Source: Thermoleophilaceae bacterium
Lineage (GTDB): Bacteria > Actinomycetota > Thermoleophilia > Solirubrobacterales > JACPNS01
DNA: 9,581 nt
Assembly: GCA_016463365.1 (NCBI GenBank)
Contig: JAEMRJ010000093.1
Coordinates: 1-9,581 of the forward strand
Reading direction: 5' to 3'
Shown here: piece by piece, positions 1-7,934 of the stretch
Numbering within the stretch: position 1 is the first letter of the stretch
How the letters are laid out: each line of letters begins with the position of its first letter
Notes under the pieces: model-generated
What the model saw: only the letters and a program-made list of their open reading frames with translations
What the model was told of the DNA's origin: nothing
Databases searched by the model: none
Position numbers and translations under genes: made by a program

Positions 1-901
1 GCAGGATGATCTTCGTTTCCGACCAACCGCGCATCTCGAAGTCGTGGTGGATCGGTGCCATCAGGAACACGCGTTTGTGAAACATCTTGAACCAGAAGAC
101 CTGGATGCCCACCGACAGCGCCTCGATCACGAAAATGCCGCCGATCAACACCAGCAGAATCTCTGTGTCGGTCATGACAGCGAGCGCCGCGATCGCGCCG
201 CCCAGCCCCAGCGACCCGGTGTCGCCCATGAAGATCGCCGCCGGAAACGAGTTGAACCAGAGGAATCCGGTGCACGCTGCGGCAAGACAGGCGGAGATCA
301 ACATCAGATCGTCCCAGTTGTAGTTGGCGCTCATGAAGGTGTAGGTCGTGAAGACGATCGCGGCGCAGCCGGCCGCGAGGCCGTCCAGCCCGTCGGTCAG
401 GTTGACACCGTTGGTGGCGCCCATCACGACCAGCAGAACGAAAGCCGGGTAGAGATATCCGAGATTGATCGAGGCGTCAAAAATGCGGATGAAGACGACG
501 TTGTCCAGGCCGGCGCGCTGGGTGGCGACGTACCAGAGCCCGGCGGCGATCACCGCCTGCCAGAACAGCTTCCAGCGACCGGGAAGACCGAGCGAGCGCT
601 TTCTGACGATTTTTGTCCAGTCGTCCGCAAAGCCCAGCAGCGCGCACGCGAGCATCGTGCCCATCACGGCGATCGTGCCCGAGTGGGAGAAATCGCCGAG
701 GATCAGCACCGGCACAAGCACAGCGATGAAGATGATCACGCCGCCCATCGTCGGTGTGCCGGCCTTGGCGTGATGTTCGATCGGACCCTCATCGCGGATG
801 TGCTGGCCGAATTCGCGGCGGCGCAGGAAGCGGATGAACTGCGGTCCGAGGAAGATCGCGATGAGCAGGGTCGACATTGCGCCGATCAGCACCTCGCCCA
901 T
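1..901 (-). CDS. mraY: MraY, phospho-MurNAc-pentapeptide transferase (3' end outside window)
   Basis: Integral membrane enzyme that transfers phospho-MurNAc-pentapeptide from UDP to undecaprenyl phosphate, giving lipid I. I translated 300 codons from the ATG at 901 and the frame is open to the window edge; perhaps 20-60 C-terminal residues are missing. Visible family motifs are GTPTMGG at residues 48-54, FADDW with the paired Asp93/Asp94, NLTDGLDG at 167-174, FMGDTGS at 224-230 with Asp227, and the cytoplasmic loop MAPIHHDFE at 281-289. Hydrophobic stretches at about 4-20, 53-70, 77-92, 112-127, 150-162, 176-190, 200-216, 232-244 and 247-268 fit a polytopic enzyme of about ten helices. The start overlaps the murF stop by one base (TGATG), with GGAG 11 nt upstream, so the two are probably coupled. 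One oddity: the usual HHH of the loop reads HHD. The identification is secure. Confidence 0.96.
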   Translation of the reverse strand, partial: MGEVLIGAMSTLLIAIFLGPQFIRFLRRREFGQHIRDEGPIEHHAKAGTPTMGGVIIFIAVLVPVLILGDFSHSGTIAVMGTMLACALLGFADDWTKIVRKRSLGLPGRWKLFWQAVIAAGLWYVATQRAGLDNVVFIRIFDASINLGYLYPAFVLLVVMGATNGVNLTDGLDGLAAGCAAIVFTTYTFMSANYNWDDLMLISACLAAACTGFLWFNSFPAAIFMGDTGSLGLGGAIAALAVMTDTEILLVLIGGIFVIEALSVGIQVFWFKMFHKRVFLMAPIHHDFEMRGWSETKIIL

Positions 902-2244
902 CAGCCGCTCAGCTCCCCGGCCGGCCTGCTGGCATTCACGAGGATCTCGCCGACCTTCTCAAGACCGACCGAGCGCGACCCCTTGACCAGCACTGTGTCG
1001 CCGGGCTCCGCGACGCGGCGCACGACGTAGGCCGCTGCCTCGGGGCTTGCAACGTGCTCGACCGATCCGATGAAGCCGTCGCCGTAGGCACCGCCGAGCT
1101 CTCCGACCGTGATCAGGAAGTCGACGCCGCTGCCCGCGGCGTGTTGGCCGACTTCGTGGTGGAAGCGGGCCGAGTCAACGCCGAGCTCGCCCATGCCACC
1201 GAGTACAGCGATGCGTCGACCGCCCGCGTCGGAGAGGTTGTCGAGCGCGGCGCGCATCGATACGGGGTTTGCGTTGTAACAGTCGTTTATCAATGTGACT
1301 CCACCGAGCACCTCAGAGATTTCTCCGCGAAGCGCCGAGAACTGTACGTTCAGCTCGCCGCCGGTGGGAGCGCCCACGGCCTGCGCGCAGGCAACAGCCG
1401 CGAGCAGGTTACGCGTGAGATAGCGCTCCTTGAATGACGGACGGATCAGCACTTCGCCAACGGGGGTCGCGATCCGCAACTCGTCCGCGGCATCTTCATC
1501 GAGCAGGCGGACGTCGCCGCCCGGGCCGAAGGTCGTTGTGGCGATGTCGTCGCGGAAATGCTCGGTGAGCAAGGATTCATCTGCCGGCAGGACGGCAGTC
1601 GACTGCGGACCGAGCGCGGCGATCAGTTCCGCCTTGGCTGCGGCGACCGCTTCGACGCTGCCCAGCTGTTCAAGGTGGACCGGGCCGACGTTCACGATGC
1701 AGCCGACGTCAGGATCCGCGATGCGGGCCAGCTGATCGATCTGGTCGGGGCCGCGCATAGCCATCTCAAGCACGAGCGCTTGCGTGCCCCGCGGCGCGGA
1801 AAGAATCGTCAGCGGCATGCCGATCTCGGTGTTGCGGTTGGCCGGGGTGGCAACCACTGTGAGCGACTTGCCCAGCAGCGCGGCGAGGATGTCCTTGGTC
1901 GAAGTCTTGCCGGTCGAACCGGTCACGCCGATCACCTTCGCGCCGAGCTCATGGCGCCAACGGTTGGCCAGGGCACCCAGCGCCGCGGTCGGGTCATCGA
2001 CGACGAAGGCGTTGGCGCCGGTCGTGCTGTGCTCTTTGGTCACGACAACCCCCCAGGCGCCCCGCTCGATCGCCTGCTCAGCAAATGAGCCGCCGTCGGC
2101 ATGCTCACCTGCGATGCCGAAGAAGAGGTCACCGGGCCCGACCTCGCGGGAGTCGATCACAGCACGGACGGGAAAGCCGGCGTCGCCGCCGGGATCGGTG
2201 GACCCGACTGCTTCGGCGACTGCCTGGGCAGAGAGTTCGATCAT
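901..2244 (-). CDS. murF: MurF, UDP-MurNAc-tripeptide--D-Ala-D-Ala ligase
   Basis: Cytoplasmic Mur ligase that uses ATP to add D-Ala-D-Ala to UDP-MurNAc-tripeptide, the last soluble precursor step. The 447 residues are normal for the family. The N-terminal uridine-nucleotide domain includes DSREVGPGDLFF (31-42). The ATP-binding P-loop is GVTGSTGKTSTKD at 106-118, followed by NTEIGMP (138-144), EMAMRGPDQI (160-169) and VGPVHLEQLGS (186-196). Lys204 sits where the carbamylated lysine is expected. The C-terminal domain contains INDCYNANPVSM (319-330), a GGMGELG glycine-rich loop (349-355) and VKGSRSVGLEKV (420-431). The ATG overlaps the murE stop by 4 bp (ATGA) and there is no convincing Shine-Dalgarno sequence, which points to coupled translation from murE. 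Confidence 0.97.
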   Translation of the reverse strand: MIELSAQAVAEAVGSTDPGGDAGFPVRAVIDSREVGPGDLFFGIAGEHADGGSFAEQAIERGAWGVVVTKEHSTTGANAFVVDDPTAALGALANRWRHELGAKVIGVTGSTGKTSTKDILAALLGKSLTVVATPANRNTEIGMPLTILSAPRGTQALVLEMAMRGPDQIDQLARIADPDVGCIVNVGPVHLEQLGSVEAVAAAKAELIAALGPQSTAVLPADESLLTEHFRDDIATTTFGPGGDVRLLDEDAADELRIATPVGEVLIRPSFKERYLTRNLLAAVACAQAVGAPTGGELNVQFSALRGEISEVLGGVTLINDCYNANPVSMRAALDNLSDAGGRRIAVLGGMGELGVDSARFHHEVGQHAAGSGVDFLITVGELGGAYGDGFIGSVEHVASPEAAAYVVRRVAEPGDTVLVKGSRSVGLEKVGEILVNASRPAGELSG

Positions 2245-3680
2245 GCGAGCTGCGCCAGCGACTCGCGCACGACGGTGGCGTCATCAAAGGGAATCTTGCG
2301 ACCGTCGGCAAACTCCTGACCTTGTTCATGGCCCTTGCCGAAGACGAAAACGATGTCACCGCTCTGCGCTTCGGCGACTGCGCGTTCGATCGCGGCGCGA
2401 CGGTCGACCTCGTCCTCGACTCGAGCGCCCGAGACCTCAGCGGCTGGTCTGGCGCCTGCGAGCACGTCATCGATGATCAGTGCGGGCTCTTCGGAGCGCG
2501 GGTTGTCAGACGTGACGTAGACGACATCCGATCCCTGGGCTGCCGCCGCGCCCATCAGCGGTCGCTTGGTGCGGTCGCGGTCGCCACCGGCGCCCACCAC
2601 GGTGATCACCCGGTTGTGCGGAAGGCCCTTGGCGGCGCGCAGCACGTTCTCGATTGAATCCGGCGTATGGGCGTAGTCGACGAAGACCCCGAAGTCCTGA
2701 CCGCCGGCCACCGGCTCGAAGCGCCCGGGCGCACCGCCGGCCTTCGCCAGCCCCTCGACGGCGACCGGCGGCGAGACACCCAGTTCGATGGTCGTGGCAA
2801 GCGCGGCGAGGGCGTTTGCGACGTTGAAGAGACCGGGAAGCCGTAGCGAAGCGCGAATCTCGACACCGGCGTGTTCGCAGGTGAAGCGCGACCCGGTTGC
2901 ATCGAACTCGACCTCGGTGGCGCGGTAGTCGGCGGCCGCCCCTTCGGCCGAGTAGGTGACGCAGTCGAATTCGTCGGCGAGGCGTCGGCCGTACTTGTCG
3001 TCAACGTTCACCACAGCGACACCGGGATTCGAATCAAAGAGCAGGCGCTTGGCGGCGAAGTAGTCCTCCATCGTTTCGTGAAAGTCGAGATGGTCCTGGG
3101 TGAGATTGGTGAACGCAGCTGCGGCGAACGCGACTTCGTCGGTCCTGCCGAGCTCGAGCGCGTGCGACGAGACCTCCATCGCGCAGGCGCGCTCGCCGGC
3201 ATCGGCCATCGTGCGCAGCGCCCGGACGAGATCGATCGCTTCCGGTGTGGTGCGCTCGGCCGGAGTCTCGACTCCGGCGACGATCCACGCGACGGTCCCG
3301 AGCAACGCGCAGGGCCTGCCGGCGGCCTCGAGGATCTGGCGCACCAGGTACGCGGATGTGGTCTTGCCGTTGGTCCCGGTTATGCCGATCACCTGGACCT
3401 CGCGACTAGGGTCGCGGAAAAAGCGACGTGCCAGAGCCGGCATCGCCGCGCGCGCGTCGTCAACGATCACTTCGGGGACTCCCAGGCCCAGCGGGCGCTC
3501 ACACACCAACGCCACGGCGCCGCGACTGATCGCGTCGGGGGCAAAATCGTGACCGTCCGCCGTGAAGCCGCTCACACAGAAGAAGAGGCTGCCGGGTGCC
3601 GCTTCACGGGACGAGTAGACAAGGTCGGAAATCTCCGTCCCCGCCAGTGTTGCGTCGCCGGTCAGTTCGCCGAGATCCAT
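2241..3680 (-). CDS. murE: MurE, UDP-MurNAc-tripeptide synthetase, probably meso-diaminopimelate adding
   Basis: Cytoplasmic ligase that adds the third amino acid of the peptidoglycan stem to UDP-MurNAc-L-Ala-D-Glu. The 479 residues match the family. Motifs in order are YSSREAAPGSLFF (22-34), the P-loop GITGTNGKTT (99-108), ERTTPEAIDL (142-151), EVSSHALELGR (169-179), TNLTQDHLDFH (191-201), Lys211 at the carbamylation site, GRFE (319-322), DYAHTPDS (335-342), GGDRDRTKRP (365-374) and GKGHEQGQE (448-456). DNPRSE at 392-397 is the signature of meso-diaminopimelate-adding enzymes, as opposed to lysine-adding ones. It is the first gene after the oppositely oriented hydrolase and so probably starts a new transcript, with a TATGCT element 8 nt upstream. 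No strong Shine-Dalgarno sequence precedes the ATG. Confidence 0.97.
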   Translation of the reverse strand: MDLGELTGDATLAGTEISDLVYSSREAAPGSLFFCVSGFTADGHDFAPDAISRGAVALVCERPLGLGVPEVIVDDARAAMPALARRFFRDPSREVQVIGITGTNGKTTSAYLVRQILEAAGRPCALLGTVAWIVAGVETPAERTTPEAIDLVRALRTMADAGERACAMEVSSHALELGRTDEVAFAAAAFTNLTQDHLDFHETMEDYFAAKRLLFDSNPGVAVVNVDDKYGRRLADEFDCVTYSAEGAAADYRATEVEFDATGSRFTCEHAGVEIRASLRLPGLFNVANALAALATTIELGVSPPVAVEGLAKAGGAPGRFEPVAGGQDFGVFVDYAHTPDSIENVLRAAKGLPHNRVITVVGAGGDRDRTKRPLMGAAAAQGSDVVYVTSDNPRSEEPALIIDDVLAGARPAAEVSGARVEDEVDRRAAIERAVAEAQSGDIVFVFGKGHEQGQEFADGRKIPFDDATVVRESLAQLA

Positions 3681-3688
3681 CTCGATTC

Positions 3689-3694
3689 AGCATA
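3689..3694 (-). promoter_or_regulatory. Candidate -10 element for murE, near-leaderless
   Basis: TATGCT on the minus strand fits the TANNNT -10 pattern and lies 8 nt before the murE ATG. Transcription would start at the ATG or within a base or two of it. No good -35 hexamer is visible. Since the gene before murE on this side faces the other way, a promoter is needed close to here. Based on sequence pattern only. Confidence 0.45.
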
Positions 3695-3728
3695 ACCCTG
3701 AGGGTCACGGCTCCTCGCGCGTGTGCTG

Positions 3729-3734
3729 TAGGCT
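3729..3734 (+). promoter_or_regulatory. Candidate -10 element for the metallo-beta-lactamase-fold gene, leaderless
   Basis: TAGGCT fits TANNNT and ends 6 nt before the ATG at 3741, the spacing typical of leaderless actinobacterial mRNAs in which the first transcribed base is the A of ATG. TCACGG at 3705-3710 is a weak -35 candidate with an 18-bp spacer. No Shine-Dalgarno sequence lies before the ATG, as expected for leaderless translation. Confidence 0.42.
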
Positions 3735-3740
3735 GGCGCG

Positions 3741-4424
3741 ATGGCCACTTTCAAAATGCAACCACGGGAGATCGCGCCGGGAGTGCTGATCCTCCCACTC
3801 TCCCCGCGCGATTCGATCAATGCCTACCTCCTGGGGGAAGTCCTGCTTGACGCGGGCACCCGGCATGACGCGGGAAAGCTGAAGCGAAAGCTCAAGGGCC
3901 ATCGCGTCACGGCACATGCACTCACGCATGTTCACCCGGACCATCAGGGCGCAAGCGCGGCGATCTGCAAGGAGTACGGGATCGAGCTCTGGGCGCCGGC
4001 CGGCGAGGCGGACGACATGGAAGCCGGAGAGCTCCCGGGCATGACCACCAGTGTCGCTGCCCGGTTCATGCGTGCCGTGGCAGCCGGACCCGGGTATCCA
4101 GTCTCACGTCGGCTCAGTGCCGGAGACGAAGTCGGTGGCTTCGTCGTCGTCTCATCGCCCGGACACTCCCCCGATCACCTTTCGTACTGGCGCGAAAGCG
4201 ATCGCGTGCTGATCGCCGGCGACGCTTTTCGCAACATGTCATACGCGACCACCCGGGCGATGCTGGATCTGCCGTACGAAGGGTTCTCAACCGACCCCGA
4301 GCGCGTCAGGTCAAGCGCCGCCGAGCTGGTGAAGTTGCGCCCCGCGCTCGTTGCGTTCGGGCACGGCTCACCGGTCGACGGCGATCACTTCATGCGCGGG
4401 ATGGAAAAGCTCGGACTCGCCTGA
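3741..4424 (+). CDS. Metallo-beta-lactamase-fold hydrolase of unknown substrate
   Basis: A 227-residue protein with the complete metal site of the metallo-beta-lactamase superfamily: THVHPDHQG at 62-70 (His63, His65, Asp67, His68), SPGHSPDHLSYW at 139-150 (His142), AGDAF at 159-163 (Asp161) and FGHGSPV at 206-212 (His208). The compact domain, with no extra domain and no signal peptide, resembles glyoxalase II-like or other small thioester/ester hydrolases; the substrate cannot be read from sequence. It runs opposite to every dcw gene, diverges from murE with 60 bp between them, and ends 9 bp from the end of ftsI. ATG 3741 is chosen because a TANNNT element lies 6 nt before it; ATG 3756 is an alternative that would shorten the protein by five residues. 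Whether it has any role in envelope growth is unknown; its position is the only hint. Confidence 0.9.
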   Translation: MATFKMQPREIAPGVLILPLSPRDSINAYLLGEVLLDAGTRHDAGKLKRKLKGHRVTAHALTHVHPDHQGASAAICKEYGIELWAPAGEADDMEAGELPGMTTSVAARFMRAVAAGPGYPVSRRLSAGDEVGGFVVVSSPGHSPDHLSYWRESDRVLIAGDAFRNMSYATTRAMLDLPYEGFSTDPERVRSSAAELVKLRPALVAFGHGSPVDGDHFMRGMEKLGLA

Positions 4425-4433
4425 GGACCGGCG

Positions 4434-6095
4434 TCACTTCGGCGGGATCTTCAGGTAAGGCAGCGCGAAGTTGAGAATCTGCTGGAACGCCGGCGCGGCG
4501 ATCTTGCCACCGTAGATCTCGCCCTGCGGCTGATCCACGACGACAGACACGAGTAGTTCGGGATCTTCCGCCGGGGCGAAACCGATGAACGAAGCGACGT
4601 ACTTCGACTTCGAGTAAGCACCGAGCTCCGTGTCGAAAATCTCTGCAGTTCCGGTCTTGCCCGCAAGCTTGTAGCCGGGAATCGCAGCCTCTGCGGCCGT
4701 ACCGCCGGGACTGATCACGCCTTCGAGCATCGTGCGCAGCTGCGCGGAGACGCGCGGGGTTATCACCCGACTGCCTTCGGGAGCGGGGGTCGGCGTCCCG
4801 CCAACAGACTCCACGATGTGCGGTGGGCGCAGGATGCCGCCGTTGGCGATCGCAGAGTATGCCGCTGCGACCTGGATCGGCGTGACCGAGAGTCCCTGGC
4901 CGATGGCGAAGTTCGCTTTTGAGACACCCGAGTACTCCTTGTGCCCGAGTACAAGGCCCTGCTCCTCCCCGGCGAGATCGACGCCGGTCGGCTTGCCGAA
5001 GCCGAACTTGTGCACCCACTGGTCGAAGCTCTCGTCCTTCATCGTCTGGGCGATCTTCACCGTTCCGACATTCGATGACTTCGCGATGATCTCTGAGACG
5101 GGCAGCGCCATCGGTCCGCGTTCTTCGGAGTCACTGACCACGCGGTCCTCGACCTGGAGATTGACCGGCAGATCAAAGACCGTGCTCGGGGTGACGGTCT
5201 TGTCGGTCAGCGCCCCGGCAACTGTCACGCCCTTGAAGGTTGATCCCGGCTCGTAGTTGAATCCGACCGCGCGGTTCTGGAGCGCCTCCGGCGTGGCTTC
5301 GCCGGGGTCGTTGGCGTCAAGCGTCGGGTAGTTGGCCATCGCAAGGATGCTGCCGTCGCGCGGATCCATGACGATGGCCGACGCGCCCTTGGGCGAATAG
5401 GTCGCCGCTACCTGTTTGAGCACGCTCTCTGTGTGCAGCTGGAGCTGGCTGTCCAGGGTCAGCTGAAGGTTCTGGCCAGGCTGGACCTTGGCGACGTCCA
5501 CGGTCGAGATTGCCTCGCCCTGTCCGTCCTTCACCACGCGGCGCTCACCGTCGCTGCCATGGAGCTGCTTCTCCCAACGGTACTCAAGACCAGAGAGGCC
5601 CTTGCCTTCGGTGCCGACAAAGCCGAGCACCTGAGCGGCCATCGTCTTGCCCGGGTACTGGCGCGTGCTGGTCGGAGCGGTGTCGATGCCGGCGAGCTCG
5701 AGTTTCGCAATCTTCGCGACGGCAGAGCCCGGGACGCTGCGGGCGAGGTAGACAAAGCCGCTCTTGCGGTCGGCGAGCTTCGCCGCGATCTGCTGAGCCG
5801 TCTGGCCCAGCAGCGGCGCCAGCTGCGCACTTGCCTTCGGCGGATCCTTCACGAGGTACGGGGTTGCGGAGACGTCCGCTGCGTCGGTCGAGACTGCGAG
5901 CTCGTCGCCATGTCGATCGAGGATCGCGCCGCGCGGCGCCGGGACGCGGATGTCTCCGACCTGCTGGCCGGTGGCCTGAGCCTTGAATGACGCGTGATCG
6001 ACGACCATCAGCTTCGACGCCCGCACGAGCGCAAGTACGAAAAACAGCAGAAAAATCGCTGAGAGCAGACCGATTCGACGCTCGATCAGCTGCAT
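4434..6095 (-). CDS. ftsI: FtsI-type class B penicillin-binding protein, septal transpeptidase
   Basis: Membrane-anchored D,D-transpeptidase that crosslinks septal peptidoglycan. The 553 residues begin with a short cytoplasmic tail (MQLIERR) and one signal anchor at about 8-25. A dimerisation/pedestal domain follows, with RGAILDRHGDELA at 55-67, then the transpeptidase domain. Its three catalytic motifs are intact: EPGSTFK at 282-288 (nucleophile Ser285, Lys288), SSN at 340-342 and KTGTA at 480-484. The protein ends soon after the catalytic domain, so there are no PASTA repeats. The ATG directly abuts the TAG stop of the ftsL-like gene, and GGAG lies 11 nt upstream, inside that gene. Its position after ftsL supports FtsI over other class B penicillin-binding proteins. 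It is the last gene of this minus-strand block; no terminator hairpin is visible in the 9 bp before the convergent hydrolase gene. Confidence 0.95.
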   Translation of the reverse strand: MQLIERRIGLLSAIFLLFFVLALVRASKLMVVDHASFKAQATGQQVGDIRVPAPRGAILDRHGDELAVSTDAADVSATPYLVKDPPKASAQLAPLLGQTAQQIAAKLADRKSGFVYLARSVPGSAVAKIAKLELAGIDTAPTSTRQYPGKTMAAQVLGFVGTEGKGLSGLEYRWEKQLHGSDGERRVVKDGQGEAISTVDVAKVQPGQNLQLTLDSQLQLHTESVLKQVAATYSPKGASAIVMDPRDGSILAMANYPTLDANDPGEATPEALQNRAVGFNYEPGSTFKGVTVAGALTDKTVTPSTVFDLPVNLQVEDRVVSDSEERGPMALPVSEIIAKSSNVGTVKIAQTMKDESFDQWVHKFGFGKPTGVDLAGEEQGLVLGHKEYSGVSKANFAIGQGLSVTPIQVAAAYSAIANGGILRPPHIVESVGGTPTPAPEGSRVITPRVSAQLRTMLEGVISPGGTAAEAAIPGYKLAGKTGTAEIFDTELGAYSKSKYVASFIGFAPAEDPELLVSVVVDQPQGEIYGGKIAAPAFQQILNFALPYLKIPPK

Positions 6096-6956
6096 CTAGA
6101 GTCCAGCTCCAGCAGTCGCGGAGGGTCCGGCCTCTGGCGCGGCGTTCACCGCACCGGTTGCAGCGCTGGGAGCGGCGCTGCCGGGAGTCGCATGCGTGAG
6201 CGGCTCGGTCATGCCGCGGCTGGCCCTGACCGCATCGCCGCGCTTTGAGCGCAGATAATTGAACTGTTCGGGTGCCGGAAACACCATCCCCTGGCGTTCT
6301 GCGTAAGCCTGGATGCGCTCGGCGGCGTTGAGGCTGGCGATGCGCGAACGCAGCGCCGTGTTCTCACGCTGGAGCTGCAGCGTGCGCGCCGAATACTTCG
6401 TGTAGCCGTCACCGGACTCGAGCTTTCCGACATTGATGTAGATCAGACCGGCGGCGAGCACGCCGGCGAGCAGAATCAGCAGGCGTCCGCGCGCGACGGG
6501 CGTGGTGCGGCTGGCAGCGCCGGGAATCGCCTCAAGGCCGCCGGTGACAACGCGGAGCACCGGGCGGGTGACTGCACCGACCGGGCGTGCGACCTCGGCG
6601 ACGACCCGGGCGGCGCCTGCTGCGGCCCCGCCACCGGCACCGAGCGCCACGGCGCGGACCGATCCGCCGCCGCCGCCCGAAGTGCGACGGGTTGTGGAGC
6701 GCGCAGTGGACTTTGCGGCAGGCCTCGGCGCGGCGCCGATGGCGCTCAGTGACTGACGACGCGTTTCGGCGACGCGGCGGTCTTCGGTGCGGCGCGCGGT
6801 CGGCTGCGCGACCGGGCGGCGTTTTACCGGGCCGCCGGGACCGCGTGAAGCCTTGATCTGTGGGCGGGCTGAGTTGCGCGTGACCTTGATCCCACCGTCG
6901 GGCTTCTTCGCCGCGCGCGCCCTGCGACGGGCGTGATTGGTGGCCGGGCGCTTCAT
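6096..6956 (-). CDS. ftsL: FtsL-like divisome protein with long basic cytoplasmic tail
   Basis: A single-pass membrane protein of 286 residues. Residues 1-150 are rich in Arg, Ala, Pro and Gly, with a GGGGG run at 94-98, and are predicted to be disordered and cytoplasmic. The transmembrane helix is at about 158-175. A short periplasmic coiled coil follows (about 188-212, LQLQRENTALRSRIASLN), then ERIQAYAERQGMVFPAPEQ, which resembles the region after the coiled coil in FtsL/FtsB proteins. The tail after 250 is rich in Ala, Pro and Thr. In the known complex FtsL pairs with FtsB and FtsQ and helps activate FtsW/FtsI. The gene sits between rsmH and ftsI, the usual ftsL place. The ATG at 6956 overlaps the rsmH stop by one base (TGATG) and has a GAGGGG ribosome site 8 nt upstream; a TTG one codon earlier is less likely. 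The assignment rests on topology and position, since FtsL conserves little sequence. Confidence 0.85.
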   Translation of the reverse strand: MKRPATNHARRRARAAKKPDGGIKVTRNSARPQIKASRGPGGPVKRRPVAQPTARRTEDRRVAETRRQSLSAIGAAPRPAAKSTARSTTRRTSGGGGGSVRAVALGAGGGAAAGAARVVAEVARPVGAVTRPVLRVVTGGLEAIPGAASRTTPVARGRLLILLAGVLAAGLIYINVGKLESGDGYTKYSARTLQLQRENTALRSRIASLNAAERIQAYAERQGMVFPAPEQFNYLRSKRGDAVRASRGMTEPLTHATPGSAAPSAATGAVNAAPEAGPSATAGAGL

Positions 6957-7933
6957 CAACGCCGCCCCTCGCCGGTCAGTGCCTCGGGCACGCGGTCGTC
7001 GGCGATCTTGCGTGCGACGCGCAGCTTGCTCGAGCGTGCGCGCGGGTTCTCTGCGACTTCGTCCTCGCCGGGCGAGATCGCGCGGCGACTCACAACCGAG
7101 GCCTGGGACTTGTGGTCACACGTGCAGATCGGAAACTCCGGCGGGCAGACGCAGTCTTTGGCAAGGTCATCAAAGAAGCGCTTGGTGGTGCGGTCTTCGA
7201 GCGAATGGAACGAGATCACAGCCATGCGGCCCCCGACTGCGAGCGCCTGCCATGCCAGCGGGAGGGCGCGCTCGAGCTGTCCGAGCTCGTCATTGACGGC
7301 GATGCGAACGGCCTGAAAAACCCGCTTGGCCGGGTGACCGGCACCGAAGCGGGCAGGCGTCGGAATCGCAGACACGATCGCCTCGACGAGCTGCTCGGTC
7401 GTCGCGATCGGGTGCACTTCCCTGCGCCGCACGATCTCTCGTGCGATCTGCCTTGAGTACCGCTCCTCCCCATACCTGTCGAATATGTTCGACAAGTTGC
7501 GCTCATCCCATCCATTGATCAGGTCGGTTGCGTTGAAGTCCTGTTCGGGATCCATCCGCATGTCCAGTGGCGCGTCGTAGACATATGAGAATCCGCGGTC
7601 GAGTGAGTCGATCTGAAACGACGAAACGCCAAGGTCGAGCAGAATCACGTCGGCGCCGAGCTTCTCGTCCGCCAGCACAGCCAGTGCATGCTCGAAATCC
7701 TCGTGGATGAAGCGCGTGGCGCAGCCCGCCTGGGCGGCGAAGTCCTCGAAGCGCGAGTGCGCGGCGGGGTCCCGGTCGATACCGATGACCAGCCCATCCG
7801 GGCTTACGCGCTCGGCGAGCAGGCGTGCGTGGCCGCCCCCGCCAAAGGTGCAGTCAACGACTGTCTCGCCGTTCTTTGCAGCCGTGAGGTCGATCACCTC
7901 GGCTGCGAGCACTGGAACGTGTTCGCCCGTCAT
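6956..7933 (-). CDS. rsmH: RsmH (MraW), 16S rRNA cytosine-1402 N4-methyltransferase
   Basis: S-adenosylmethionine-dependent enzyme that methylates N4 of C1402 in 16S rRNA, in the ribosomal P-site region. The 325 residues begin with the characteristic EHVPVLAAEV (4-13). The SAM-binding core includes CTFGGGGH (28-35) and GIDRDP (51-56), with LLDLGVSSFQ at 98-107. Further family blocks are HPAKRVFQAVRIAVNDEL (200-217), SFHSLEDR (241-248), a CVCPPEFPICTC cysteine cluster (261-272) and NPRARSSKLR near the end (297-306). The ATG at 7933 is chosen because it starts the conserved N terminus and lies one base after the mraZ stop; an upstream in-frame start at 8065 would only add mraZ antiframe sequence. 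Confidence 0.97.
   Translation of the reverse strand: MTGEHVPVLAAEVIDLTAAKNGETVVDCTFGGGGHARLLAERVSPDGLVIGIDRDPAAHSRFEDFAAQAGCATRFIHEDFEHALAVLADEKLGADVILLDLGVSSFQIDSLDRGFSYVYDAPLDMRMDPEQDFNATDLINGWDERNLSNIFDRYGEERYSRQIAREIVRRREVHPIATTEQLVEAIVSAIPTPARFGAGHPAKRVFQAVRIAVNDELGQLERALPLAWQALAVGGRMAVISFHSLEDRTTKRFFDDLAKDCVCPPEFPICTCDHKSQASVVSRRAISPGEDEVAENPRARSSKLRVARKIADDRVPEALTGEGRR
6965..6970 (-). promoter_or_regulatory. Ribosome binding site of the ftsL-like gene
   Basis: GAGGGG on the minus strand, inside the end of rsmH and 8 nt before the ATG at 6956. It is one of the few clear Shine-Dalgarno sequences in this cluster and favours the ATG over the TTG at 6959. Confidence 0.6.
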
Positions 7934-7934
7934 T

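Noticed and set aside
44..1030. 328-codon plus-strand open frame opposite mraY and murF
   Set aside because: Its product is rich in Arg, His, Asp and Gln with no recognisable domain, and it lies antisense to two firmly identified genes; it is a shadow of GC-rich codon use.
2871..3695. 274-codon plus-strand open frame opposite murE
   Set aside because: Low-complexity product with no known motif, fully antisense to an intact murE.
4425..4433. Shared terminator between the hydrolase gene and ftsI
   Set aside because: Only 9 bp separate the stop codons and no stem-loop with a T-tract was found there.
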